Shown piece by piece: positions 1-10,677 of a stretch of DNA of 64,000 nucleotides. Within the stretch, counting starts at the first letter, position 1. Every line of letters starts with the position of its first letter. The notes below the pieces were generated by a model. That model did not search any database and was not told the DNA's origin. It saw only the letters and a program-made list of their open reading frames with translations. Made by a program: the position numbers and the translations under genes. Origin of the DNA: Hyperoodon ampullatus (lineage: Eukaryota > Chordata > Mammalia > Artiodactyla > Ziphiidae); contig OX457058.1 in NCBI GenBank assembly GCA_949752795.1, positions 166,472,223 to 166,536,222 of the forward strand, in the 5' to 3' direction.

Positions 1-209
1 ACTGTAGTTAATGGTGGAAGAACTAAAGGCTTTCCCCTAGGATCATGAACAAGACAAGGATGTTTGCTTCCACCACTTCTAGTCAATATTATACTGAGGT
101 CCTAGCCATTGCAGCATGACAAGAAAAAAAAAAAAAGGTAAATATCAGAAAAGAAGAAGCAAAACACTATTTCAGATGCCATGGTTATTTACGTAGAAAA
201 TCCTAAAGG

Positions 210-527
210 GGGACTTCCCTGGTGGCGCAGTTGTTAAGAATCCGCCTCCCAATGCAGGGGATCCCATATGCTGCAGAGCAACTAAGCCCGTGCGCCACAA
301 CTACTGAGCCTGCGCTCCAGAGCCCACGAGCCACAACTACTGAGCCCAAGTGCTGCAACTACTGAAGCCTGTGCGCCTAGAGCTGGTGCTCCACGAGAGA
401 AGCCACCTCAATGAGAAGCCCACACACCGCAACATAAGAGCAGCCCCTGCTCACCGCAACCAGAGGAAGCCCACGCACAGCAATGAAGACCCAATACAGC
501 CCTAAATAAATAAATAAATAAATAAAT
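210..527 (+). mobile_element. CHR-type SINE, (TAAA)n-tailed
   Basis: Starts GGGACTTCCCTGGTGGCGCAG (tRNA-derived head with A box) and ends in (AAAT)n. It is flanked by an exact 14-bp target-site duplication GAAAATCCTAAAGG at 196-209 and 528-541, inside the old L1. The body has several copies of a CACAACTACTGAGCC-like unit typical of the long subtype. Confidence 0.92.
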
Positions 528-2385
528 GAAAATCCTAAAGGAATCAAATACTTAACTAATGAGTGAATTCAGCAAGGTTGCACGAACCAAGTTAATTTGT
601 AAAAATCATTTGTATTTTTACATACTACAGCAAACAGTTGGAAAATAGGATCTTGATATTTCATTTACAATTTCATCAAAAAACCAAAATACTTTAGAAT
701 TTACAAAGATGTGCAAGATCTCTACATGAAAATTTGCTAAGTCTGAAATAAATTGAGGGCTATACCTCATTCATGAATTAAGATGTCAGTTCTCCCTAAA
801 ATAGATCTGACACGATCCTAATCAAGTTCTCACAAGGTTTTTTCTGATGAAATTAACAGGCTGATTCTACAATTTTTATGGAAATGGTAAGATCCTATAA
901 TACCCAAAGAAAATCTTGATAAAGAAGAGCAAAGTTGGAGGACTCACACTTCCTGACTTCAAGACCGATTATAAAGCTACAAGTAATCTAAATACTGTGG
1001 TATTCTTATAAGGGTGGACAAATAATGAGCAGGATACAGATTCCTCTAATAAATTCACTTTTGTCTTTTCAGCAAATGACACTCAAATAACTGTACAGCC
1101 ACACAAACAAAATATACCTCGACTCTTTTACCTCACGCCATACAGAAACAAACTTAAGATAAATCATTGACCCACGTACAAAAGCTAAAACTATAACATT
1201 TCTACAGGAAAAAACCCCATAAAACTTATGCAACCATAAGGGAGATAATGATTTCTTATTACACAAAGAGATCCAAACATAAATGATTGATAAATTGGGC
1301 TTCACCAAAATTAAAAACATAAACATCAGAAAACATCTTTAAGAAGACAATTAGGCAATCCAGAGACTTGTCGAAAATATTTCCAAGATACATATCTGAG
1401 AAAGGACTAGTATCCTGGATCTATATAAAGAATCCCTACAGTTCAGTAGTAAAAAAGAGAAACAAATCTTTTAATGTATATTCAACAGAGATTTTACAAT
1501 ATTTCAAAAGATAAAAACAGATATACGAATGGCCAACAAGCACATTAGTCATCAGGGAAATGCAAATTAAACTACAATGAGATACGACTACACATCCGCC
1601 AGTATGTTTAACATTAAAATGACTGATACTGCCAAATGTTCACAAGGATGTGGGACATCCAAGACTTGTATCTTGTTGGTTGGTATAGCTACTTCGGAAA
1701 AATGTTAGGCAGTTTCTTATAAAATTAAATACACACCATCCCTATGACCCAGCAATTCCACACCTAGGTATTTACCCAAGAGGTATGAAAACATATATCC
1801 GCAAATACTTGTGCGAGAATGTTGCTAACAGTTTTATTATTTATGATGGCAAACATTTTTAACAGCCCTGGTTTCTATCAATAAGGAGAGAATGAATATT
1901 CAAACAATAAAGTAGCAATAAAAGAACAGATTACTAAGGCATATAACATGGATAGATCTCAGAGATACAGTGCTTTACACAAAAGAATACATAACTGTAT
2001 GATTCCATTTATATGAAGATCTAGAACTAAGCAAGACTAAGTTCTACAAAGTGAAAACAAGTTGATGGCGGAAAAATCCAGAACAGTGATTTCCTCTGTA
2101 GGAATGTGGGTAGGGATTTGCTGGGAAGGGACATACAATATTTGGTTGAGAGGCTGCATAGGTAGGTGTTTAATTTGCAAGAGTGTACGCATTTGCGAGA
2201 CCTCATTTAATGGTACACTTAAGATGTGTGCATTTCATAGTATGTAAATTTTATCCTCCCCCCAAAAATCTGGAAGTAAATAGGGTTGTATTGAACTCTA
2301 GGTAGTAATATGCAGGGAGAAGTTGGGGGGTGGGGTGAGGAGGGGGACTGTAGTGATGTCTACAACTTACTTCAAAATGAATCCA

Positions 2386-2597
2386 GGGCTTCCCTCGTGG
2401 CGCAGTGGTTGAGAGTCCGCCTGCCGATGCAGGGGACACGGGTTCGTGCCCCGGTCCGGGAAGATACCACATGCCGCGGAGCGGCTGGGCCCGTGAGCCA
2501 TGGCCGCTGAGCCTGCGCGTCCGGAGCCTGTGCTCCCCAACGGGGAGAGGCCACAACAGTGAGAGGCCCGCGTACCGCAAAAAAAAAAAAAAAAAAA
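2386..2597 (+). mobile_element. CHR-type SINE, A-tailed young subtype
   Basis: GGGCTTCCCTCGTGGCGCAG head, B-box-like GGGTTCGTGCCCC, CCGCGTACCGC end and an uninterrupted A tail. Exact 12-bp TSD AAAATGAATCCA at 2374-2385 and 2598-2609. This short subtype recurs nearly unchanged across the window. Confidence 0.93.
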
Positions 2598-4597
2598 AAA
2601 ATGAATCCAAACAAGATGGGTTGATGGATGGCAAGAGAGATAGATAGATACGTAATAAAGCAAGTATAGTAAAATGTTCGTTGAGAATAAGGCTATTCAC
2701 TATAAAATTCTTTCAACTTTATGTTTGAAATTTTTCACAATAAAATGGGATGGGGGAGTAATTGCAGGACTCACCCAGTGTGTATACACATGCGCCTCCT
2801 GTAAGCGCTGCCACCTAAAACGCTTGTCCTCGATAGGCTAGATAAAAGAGGGGCATCCAGGGGTGGATAACGGGAGAGGAGTGGGAGAGGCATCCTAGCA
2901 GCATCAGGGCTTCTGATGGCAGATGTATTGGAACCCGGAAGTGTGTTTTTTTTATTCTCTGCTCTTGGGGAGTATAGGTGGGTGGCCTCTGAGCCTGGGG
3001 TCACTCTCGGGAGGCGAGGAAATTCTTAGTTCGAAGATGCCCATGCATCTTTCCCTCTTGTATTCATATTCACTCCCAAATGCCAGGGGCTGGTGATTCC
3101 GAAGCGGCAGTGTGGGGCTGGGTACGCAGGTGGGGGCGAGATGTGTCTGAAGGGGACGGAGCGCCCTCTTCTGGCCCTGGAGGGGCCCACACAGGCCCAC
3201 TAAGCACCTGACCTGACCCTCCTCTGGAGCACCCACTCCCGGGATCTGCGCGTCCGGGATGGAAGCGCCGCAGCCCCCGGGTGGCCCAGCAAGGAGCCGG
3301 GCATCAGCAGGCGGAGACTAGTGCTGGGGGCGGCTCCGCGCGGCCGGGAGGCGGAGGACGGGGTGGAGTCGCCACCGCTGCTGCCAGCCGAGCGGCTCCA
3401 CCTGTTGCAGCGTCGGAGCGCGCGGACCAGGCAAGGCAGAGCGCGGCGTGGACCTCTGCTCCCCGCGGAGAGGGACCCGGAGGGCAGTACTGACAGAGCG
3501 GCGCGGAGGGGGCACTCCCCGGTGAGTGAGACTCGAGCACGGCGCCAGCGCCCCTTGAAAGGCGGGGTCTCGGGGAGGGGCCCCGGCGGTTGGCTAGCGA
3601 GCCTGTGGCTAGGGTGGGGTAAAGCACTCTCAGCGGAGCCCTGTCGGCGCAGGATCTCTGGAGCCCACCGAGGCAGCCAAGCCGGGGTGCGGGAGATGGA
3701 ACTCTCCGGGGTCACTGTCTCCTGCCCGCGGGCTCCTCCAGTCCCCGGTCCTTGGCAGCCTCCCCAAGAGCTGGGGCTGGCTCGCGGCGCGCGCTTCGAG
3801 CGGGCGGATCCGACACGTGGGGGTGGAAGACGCCCCCGCGCGGGATCCAGAAGCCAAGGGCGTCTGGTCGGGCAAGGCTAGGAAGGCTGCCTGGGGGAGA
3901 GGCCCCTAACTTACTTCGCTCCGTCACTCCAACCTCCCTTTCTGGTCTCCTCCTCCAGCAAGTCGGCCCGCCGGACGCCGCGCAGCGTCGGGGGCGGGCG
4001 GGAGGTCGGAACCCGTGAACCGCGCTCTGCGCAATCCCTCTGTCCGTGTGCCCGCCCGGGACCTGCTCCAGTCTTTAAGCGCCGGCAGCCGGGCCGGTGA
4101 CCCAAGAGGCCCGAGGCTCCGCGCGACGCCGAGCCTGGGACACAGCACTGCGGCTCCATCTGGGGAGGCACTTCCAGCACCAGCGGACTGAGAGCCCGCG
4201 TCCTAGACGTCCGCGGCTTGAGAAGCGACGGTTAAGGACGCGGAGACCGCGGGGCTCCGCTCACCCGTCAGCCTCCGAGGCCCCCAGACCTTTGCTTTGG
4301 GGGAAGGTCAAGCCCACCCGAATTTGCCCTGAAGATGCGCCACGCCCCCTCCCCAATCTGAGCCGGGCAGGACACCAGGGGGAAGCAGCGGCCGCATCCT
4401 CGTGCCAAGCAGAAGCGGACTCTGTGCCGGGTCACTCAGCTCTTCAGCTTTTAGAAGAACTCCTAGGGGGGCGGGGACGGCGGCGAAAATACGGATTTGA
4501 AACCAGGAGTCGAGGCGGACGTGGGGGGCTGGCGCTGCAGGAGCGGTCGACGCGGCGGCCCCGGGAGCCGCGTGGCCTGGAGGAGCGTCCGGCGGTC

Positions 4598-4636
4598 ATG
4601 GGCGAGCTGGCTGTCGCGCGGCCAGGGGCGGACTGA
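4598..4636 (+). promoter_or_regulatory. Upstream ORF in the KCNK13 leader (12 codons)
   Basis: ATG at 4598 with G at -3 and G at +4 (a favourable context), reading MGELAVARPGAD then TGA at 4634. It ends 95 bases before the KCNK13 ATG and is in another frame. If transcription starts upstream of 4598, ribosomes would meet it first and it could lower channel translation. A second mini-ORF (ATG at 4335, stop at 4359) lies further up. Whether either is in the mRNA depends on the unknown start site. Confidence 0.45.
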
Positions 4637-4731
4637 ACGCCGGGCCGAGACCCCACCTCCCGGGGCGCCCGGGCGACAGTCAGCCGGCGGCTACGGCCGC
4701 CCGGCTTGGGGCTGCCCCCGGGGGTCCGGCC

Positions 4732-5071
4732 ATGGCCGGCCGGGGTTGCGGCTGCAGCTGCGGCCCGGGCCACCTGAATGAGGACAACGCGCGCTTCCTG
4801 CTGCTCGCCGCGCTCATCGTGCTCTACCTGCTGGGCGGCGCCGCCGTCTTCTCGGCGCTGGAGCTGGCGCACGAACGCCAGGCCAAGCAGCGCTGGGAGG
4901 AGCGCCTGGCCAACTTCAGCCGCCGCCACAACGTGAGCCGCGACGAGCTACGCGGCTTCCTTCGGCACTACGAGGAGGCCACCGAGGCCGGCATCCGCGT
5001 GGACAATGTTCGCCAGCGCTGGGACTTCACCGGCGCCTTCTACTTCGTGGGCACCGTCGTGTCCACCATAG
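4732..5071 (+). CDS. KCNK13: KCNK13 (THIK-1) exon 1, coding part
   Basis: First coding exon of the two-pore-domain K+ channel THIK-1, a plasma-membrane leak channel. It gives 113 full codons plus one base. Seen: ATG in a good context (GGCCATGG); a cytoplasmic N-terminus with a HLNEDNARF segment; a hydrophobic M1 helix at about residues 21-44; then the extracellular cap region with two N-glycosylation sequons (N61-F-S, N67-V-S). The first pore helix starts near WDFTGAFYF (residue 97 on) and runs to VVSTI plus the first base of the next Gly codon. A GTAAGT donor follows at 5072. The protein matches recalled human KCNK13 almost residue for residue from HLNEDNAR on. It is clearly not the paralogue KCNK12, which differs through M1 and the cap. 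The remaining pore, M2-M4 and C-terminus should lie in exon 2, outside this window. The N-terminus (MAGRGCGCSCGPG) looks longer and more Cys-rich than the human one I recall. Confidence 0.96.
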
Positions 5072-5254
5072 GTAAGTGGGCCCTGCGGGAGGGCGGAGGG
5101 GCGGCCAGCCTCGCAGGCGTTTTTCTGGCCCGGCGCTTCAAAGGGCGGGACCGCGCTTCCCAGCCCTGCATTCATCCACCTCCGCGCTCGGCCAGGTGGC
5201 ACCGATGTGAGCTGTTGCCTGATCCAAAGGTGGTATTGCCTCCCTGCTTCTTTA

Positions 5255-5420
5255 AGTGAGGTCCACGGACCAGCTGTGTCAGCATCACTTGGGAGCTTGT
5301 TATCAATGCAGTCTCAGCCCCTCCCCAGACCACTTGAGTCAGGATCTGCGTGTTAAAATCTCCAGGGAATTTGAGTGATCCCTTAAATTGGAGACGTTCT
5401 GCTCTGGGAGTGTTCCTAGT
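5255..5420 (+). mobile_element. hAT-Charlie MITE (MER20-like)
   Basis: GAGGTCCACGGACCAGC...AGCATCACTTGGGAGCTTGTTA...CAGTCTCAGCCCC...CCAGACCACTTGAGTCAGGATCTG matches the recalled MER20-type non-autonomous hAT layout. Diverged, ends ragged. Confidence 0.65.
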
Positions 5421-6984
5421 TAAGGAGACTGAGCTTGAATTATGGAACATTCGGGAGAAAGCTTACAGATCGGGACGGGAACCTAAACATTAATTGAGCT
5501 AGTACCATGCAGGAGGCGCTGGTCTGAGGGGGAGAAACAAATTTTAAAGAGACTGTCCGTGACTTAAAACTTAACAGAGAGAAAAAATAGATCGAAAACG
5601 AGATTGGAAGTAAGGAGGCTAAAGTGCTAATCAGGATGGAAACTGTTTTCTGCCAGGAGGAAGCAGGTGGGGGTGGGGAGAAGGGACCTATGGGCTGAAC
5701 CGCTAGGTGTTGGCCTGATTGGGCTCTGGAAACTAAAAGTGCTTTACACTCCGGAGGAGGAGAGAATTGCGTTCAGGGTCCAGTGAGCTCCCTGATCTGT
5801 AGGGAGTAGTGGAAGGAAAGCTAGGGGAGTCTCCTGGCTAATGGGATGGAGGGGGGAACTTCACGGACAGACTCAGGAGCTAGAGCTTATCTAGAGGCAA
5901 TTGGAAGCTATTGAGAGTTTTTGAGCAAGAGGGTCTCATGGCTACCGTCAGTTATGCCTTTATTACCAGCAGAAGGAAAAAGATTGGGAGTCTTTGCACC
6001 ACACTCCGAAGGACTGTTCACGCTTAAAGCATCCTTGAGTGATAAGGGGGTTGGGAAAGATGCTGTAGAAATTCTGAAGAAAGCAGAGAGCTGGAGCGGA
6101 GGAGGGGGCTTTGAAAGGCTGCGCAGAAAGGGAGCGGCTCCCGGCTGGCGGCCGGAGCACCGGAGCCGCGGCAGGGCCGGCAGGGGGCCGCGCAGGTGCT
6201 CGGCTGCTGTAGCCCCTGTGCTGCCAGGAGAGCTCGTCCGTGAGGCAGTTACAAGGCGGACTTCTTTGAAGCTCCCACGCAAGGTTGCCTTTGGTAGACG
6301 TTCTACCAGGAGAAGGAGCACAAGGTACAACAGGGATCAGCCTCAGACCTGATTGGTCAAGAAAGACTTCCCAGGGTTAGTCTAGAAGCCCAGGGCTCCA
6401 GCTGGTGAGTAGGAGGCAAGGTGGAGAGGACTGGCGTGATTCCGGATACACGGGCTGCGTCTGAAGTGCTTTGGGCTGAACTGCCCAGCTCGCCACCGCA
6501 ACCCTCTCTCATTTCAGGCGGCCCTGCCCATCCGTGGGCCATTATGACACCACGGTAACTGGGTATCTGGTAAGAAAGACTTTTATAGCATTCTCCACGA
6601 TGACCAGAACATGGGTCCTGACGGGGATGGAGGCAGAGTAATACCCTCCACAGTTCTCTCCCCCAGCCCAGTTCTCCACTGGACTCTCTTAGCAGAATTG
6701 CCTAAGTCCTCCCATTTCTCAAAAGACAGTTCCAGAATTTCTATGTAGGGAGGACTTGGGGTGAGCAAACTGATTGGGAAGGGTTGCTGTGGAACTTTCC
6801 TTGAATCTGCTATGTCTGTGTAGCTGGTACAGGGTTTTGATTTAGATTATTCATTTGGGGGTGGTTCTGGGGGGAGATTGGGGAGCTAAGTCCTCCCCAC
6901 CCCCTCCACAGGCCCCCCAGTTTGTACTTCCCATGGCCATGGACGTAGGAAGGAGCAGAGTGTGTGTAAAGACTGGTGAACACC
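5421..6984. other. Proximal intron, no gene seen
   Basis: Unique-looking sequence with one GC-rich patch at 6070-6250. The open frame at 5921-6352 covers that patch and matches nothing I recognise. I see no splice-flanked exon. Confidence 0.5.
6174..6192 (+). promoter_or_regulatory. Possible CTCF site
   Basis: GCCGGCAGGGGGCCGCGC resembles the CTCF core CCASYAGRKGGC. It lies in a small GC-rich patch (about 6070-6250) about 1.1 kb into the intron. Motif match only. Confidence 0.35.
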
Positions 6985-7253
6985 GGGCTTCCCTGGTGGT
7001 GCAGTGGTTGAGAATCTGCCTGCCAATGCAGGGGACATGGGTTCGAGCCCTGGTCTGGGAAGATCCCACATGCCGCGGAGCAGCTAGCCCCGTGAGCCAC
7101 AATTACTGAGCCTGCGCGTCTGGAGCCTGTGCTCCGCAACAAGAGAGGCCGCGATAATGAGAGGCCCGCGCCCGCGCACCGCGATGAGGAGTGGCCCCCA
7201 CTTGCCGCAACTAGAGAAAGCCCTCGCACAGAAACGAAGACCCAACACAGCCA

Positions 7254-7284
<31 letters not shown>

Positions 7285-7323
7285 AAAAGCAAAAGAAATC
7301 TGAATGAAGTATGGTCTAAAAAA
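6985..7323 (+). mobile_element. CHR-type SINE with (TAAA)n tail and extra 3' sequence
   Basis: GGGCTTCCCTGGTGGTGCAG head, body to CCCAACACAGCCA, then (TAAA)n to about 7284. Next comes non-SINE sequence (GCAAAAGAAATCTGAATGAAG... at 7289-7317) and a second A-run, and only then the distal TSD. The TSD AAAGACTGGTGAACACC is exact over 17 bp (6968-6984, 7324-7340), so the extra piece arrived with the SINE: an apparent 3' transduction. Confidence 0.9.
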
Positions 7324-7340
7324 AAAGACTGGTGAACACC

Positions 7341-8040
7341 AATGCCAGAGAAACCACGGATGTCGTGGATGGGTGGGCATGTAAGCACACAGTCATCCGG
7401 GGGCACAAATAGAATCATGAAGCCTGATGGAATAGAAGGAAACCTGGACCGAGAGTCTGGAGTTGGAGCTACTGACCCTGCCTGTACGTTGGGCCGGTTC
7501 CTTAACATTCTGAGCCCCATCCTTCTCTTCTGAGATACCTACAAGTGCCCACCTTGGTATCTGGCACATTGTAGCTGTTGAGTAAATATTAGTCCTGTCT
7601 CCTTCCCCCACCCTGCCCCTAAGCCTGCCCCTCTCGCAGGGTTTTTGCTAGGGATAATGAGTTCATATAAGTGAATGTTCTTTAAAAAGAACAAAGCACT
7701 ATGTAAGTATGGGCTTATTTTTACTTTCTCATTTCTCACATGTCCTTAAATTGTTTCATTAATCGCTGATGTAATAACAGCACTTGCAACCCTTTATTGG
7801 GGTACGTAATTAGGCACATACTGTGATTATTATGTGAATATGTGATGCAGCTAATTGCATAGATCAACCACAATTTCAATCAACACAATTCATATATGTG
7901 ATATGTGATTCATATGTGTGAAGTGTGATTATCCCTGTTTTATAGATGAGGAAACTGAAGCTTCATGTTCTTTGTAAAATAAAGAAGAAAAAAAAAGACA
8001 TCTGTAATGACATCACCTAAAATTGACCATGGTTGACAGT
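7341..8040. other. Unique intron with MIR traces
   Basis: Mostly unclassified. Short MIR-like cores at about 7545-7590 (TATCTGGCACATTGTAGCTG) and 7930-7965 (CCTGTTTTATAGATGAGGAA). No gene seen. Confidence 0.45.
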
Positions 8041-8044
8041 TTGG

Positions 8045-8290
8045 TCATTTTTTTAAATTGAAGGTTAGTTGATTTACAATGTTGTGTTAGTTTCAGGTGT
8101 ACAGCAAAGTGATTCAGTTATACATACATATATATCAATTTTTTTCAGATTCTTCTCCCTTATAGTTATTACAAAATATTGAGTATAGTTCCCTGTGTTA
8201 TACAATAGGTCCTTGTTGGTTGGTGCATTTCTTTCTATTCTTTTTCTCTATGGACACACATATGTACATATGTATTTTTCTAAATTTGGA
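8045..8290 (-). mobile_element. L1 3' UTR fragment
   Basis: Reverse complement of the L1 3' end also seen at 48060-48435: GTTGATTTACAATGTTGTG, TTAGTTTCAGGTGTACAGCA, CAATAGGTCCTTGTTGG. 5'-truncated. Confidence 0.8.
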
Positions 8291-9041
8291 TCATATTCTA
8301 TAAACCCTTTACATCTTGTATTTTAATCGTAGTATTACATGATGGTTTTTTCTTCTAAATATTAGTTCCTCTTTGCTTTATTCTGCAAAGATGTTGAGGT
8401 AACAGATAACAAGAAAGCATACAGTAGAATAATCATAAAATGTAAATAAAACCTCAGAACTAGGAAAAAAAGGAGAACAGAAATATGGAAAGCAATTGAA
8501 TCTAGGAAATTGGTAGAGAGGAGCTTTGTCTTAGCTGAAGTTCCCTCAGAAGCAGCTTCTGAGCCAAGAATTTGAGTGCAAGCAGTTTATTGGCAGATTC
8601 AAGGGATACAGGGAGGTGAAGGAGGAAGTGATACAAGAAAGGGAAGTCAGTCAGTATAGGGTATGGTATTAGGCAGAAAGCATAATGGGCAACTGATCCT
8701 TAATCTCAAGTGGAAGCTTGAGAACAGTGCAAAGCTCATGAACCAGACTTACCCCAGGCAAGGGAGCTGGGGTATTTATACACCCACACTAGTCAGAAAT
8801 TGGTTAAAAGCCGCTTGGAGGGTGGGGGAAGCACAAAAATATAATTTCCAGGTACTTCTGTCCTGATTTTTCATGGACGGCCCAAGAGTAGCCTTCTGAT
8901 AAGATATAGGCACTGGCCATTTGAAGTCAGGCCAGTGTGTCCAGAAATGGTAAAGGAGATCCCAGGGGGTGAGGACTGAGTATCACCAGTGACTATTCAA
9001 GCTTCAGATTTGGCTGCAGGGTCCATGGCGGAGTCCTGACC
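8291..9041. other. Intron, unclassified old repeat at about 8530-9030
   Basis: The stretch with CTCAGAAGCAGCTTCTGAGCC...AAGCAGTTTATTGGCAGATTC resembles another at 21376-21600 (GTGATTTATCAAGGAAGTAC). Both may be copies of one ancient mammalian repeat that I cannot name. The 67-residue open frame inside matches no protein I know. Confidence 0.35.
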
Positions 9042-9056
9042 CACACTGGAATTCTT

Positions 9057-9444
9057 TTTTTTGGCTGTGTTGGGTCTTCGTTGCTGCACGTGGGCTTTCT
9101 CTAGTTGCGATGAGCGGGGGCTACCCTTCGTTGTGGTGCACAGGCTTCTCATTACTGTGGCTTCTCTTGTGGTGGAGCACGGGCTCTAGGCATGCAGGCT
9201 TCAGTAGTTGCAGCACATGGGCTCAGTAGTTGTGGCACACGGACCCTAGAGCACGGGCTTCAGTTGCTGTGACGTGCGGGCTTCAGTAGTTGTGGCACGC
9301 GGGCTCTAGAGCGCAGGCTCAGTAGTTGTGGCACATGGGCTTAGTTGCTCCGTGGCATGTGGGATCTTCCCGGACCAGGGATTGAAGCCATGTCCCCTGC
9401 ATTGGCAGGCTGATTCTTAACCACTGCACCACCAGGGACGTCCC
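9057..9444 (-). mobile_element. CHR-type SINE, long subtype
   Basis: Reads in reverse from TTTTTTTGGCTGTGTTGGGTC to CCACCAGGGACGTCCC. Exact 15-bp TSD CACACTGGAATTCTT at 9042-9056 and 9445-9459. Confidence 0.92.
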
Positions 9445-9759
9445 CACACTGGAATTCTTAGTAGACAAAAGGAAGCATACACCTTTTCCCAGTATGCAAT
9501 CCTCAAAAATATTTCCCTCTTGGGATTTTGTTTGGGAAACATTGCATAGGACAGTGGGTGATGCTCACAAACAACAGTTTCCTGGAAAATGCAGCTGAGG
9601 ATTTCATGCAACTGTTGTTTAATTTAAAAGTCAGAGCAGAGTAAAAAACATTGTGGCCAGTTTCTCAGAAGTTTAAACATAGAACTACATGTGACCCAGA
9701 AATTCCACTCCTAGGGAATATATATCCAAAAGAATTGAAAGCAGAGACTCAAACAGATA

Positions 9760-10255
9760 CAGGAACACCTCAGAGATGCTGCGAATCCGGTTGTAGACCA
9801 CTGCAATAAAGCGAATATCACAATAAAGCGAGTCACATGAATTTCTTTTGGTTTCCCAGTGCATATGAAAATTCTGTTTTCACTGTACTGTAGTCCGTTA
9901 AGTGTGCAATAGCATTATGTCTAAAAAATGTATATACCTTAATTTAAAAATACTTTATTGCTAAAAAATGCTAACCACCATCTGAGCCTTCAGTGAGTCA
10001 TAGTCTTTTTACAACAGTAACATCAAAGATCACTGATCACAGCCCACCACAACAAATATAACAGTAATGAAAAAGTTTGAAATATTGCAAGACTTACCAA
10101 AATGTAACACAGCGACACGAAGTGAGCAAATGCTGTTGGAAAAATGGCATCAATAGACTTCCTCGTCACAGGGTTGCCACAAACCTTCAGTTTGTAAAAA
10201 ACACAATAGCCGTGAAGCACAGTAAAGCAAAGCACCATAAAAAGAGGTATGCCTG
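9760..10255. mobile_element. Tigger1-derived non-autonomous DNA transposon
   Basis: Terminal inverted repeats CAGGAACACCTCAGAGATGC (left) and ...AAAAAGAGGTATGCCTG (right), flanked by TA dinucleotides. Internal landmarks: CAATAAAGCGAATATCACAA, GTTTCCCAGTGCATATGAAA, TTGCCACAAACCTTCAGTTT. About 2 kb shorter than autonomous Tigger1: the transposase region is absent, so it was mobilised in trans. Inserted at a TA within the L1. Confidence 0.9.
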
Positions 10256-10677
10256 TATTTGTACACCAGTGTTCATTGCAGCATTATTCACAGGAGCCAA
10301 AAGGTGGAAACAACCCAAGTGTCTATCAGCAGATGAATGGATAAACAAAATGTGCATACATACAATGGAATGTACGGACAGCGCAGATGGACCTTGAAAA
10401 TATGATATTTAGTGAAATAAGCCAGACACAGAAGGACAAATACAATTCGACTTAGATGAGGTATTTAGGATAGGCAGATTTCATAGGGATGGAAAGTAGA
10501 ATAGAGGGTACCAGGGACTGAGGGAAGAAGGGAAGGCTTATTTAATGGCATTTTTGTTGGGGATGATAACAAAATTTTGGATATAGATAGTGGCAATGGT
10601 TATACAACAATGTGAATGTATTTAATGCATTGAATAGTACACTTATGAATGGTTAAAATGACAAATATTATGTATAT

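Larger units (their letters stand above)
1..2755 (+). mobile_element. Old L1 3' portion with two nested SINEs
   Basis: Diverged LINE-1 ORF2 C-terminal part and 3' UTR, + orientation. Recognisable stretches include the region reading like ...GDEYDYTSASMFN (about 1575-1620), the ACTCC/TTCCACACCTAGG-type segment near 1750-1770, and a 3' UTR ending in TTTTTCACAATAAAA near 2735-2747. Reading frames are broken throughout. SINEs sit inside at 210-527 and 2386-2597. Confidence 0.8.
3200..5170 (+). promoter_or_regulatory. CpG island promoter and 5' leader of KCNK13
   Basis: About 2 kb that is very GC-rich and dense in CpG, with runs such as GCGGCCGC near 4388, in sharp contrast to the AT-rich flanks. 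It ends just inside exon 1 and intron 1. I see no TATA box at a sensible distance from the ATG, as expected for a CpG-island promoter with dispersed initiation. The transcription start cannot be fixed from sequence. Long open frames here (for example 3321-3881 and 4097-4636) follow from GC richness with few stop codons and show no family I recognise. Confidence 0.85.

Noticed and set aside
2251..2700. Open frames such as those reading GLSLLWPLP...CGIFPDRGTNPCPL recurring at many positions
   Set aside because: They are translations of the A-tailed CHR SINE, present wherever that SINE occurs; not genes.
3200..4636. Several long open frames on both strands (up to 186 codons)
   Set aside because: They lie in the CpG island, where stop codons are rare. 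The proteins are low-complexity Arg/Pro/Gly/Ala with no domain, and the frames overlap one another.
4732..5071. KCNK12 (THIK-2) instead of KCNK13
   Set aside because: Residues through M1 and the cap (LLLAALIVLYLLGG, RQAKQRWEERLANFS) follow KCNK13; KCNK12 as recalled differs here.
4732..5259. The full open frame to 5259 as a complete 175-residue protein
   Set aside because: Homology ends exactly at the GTAAGT donor at 5072; the rest is intron.
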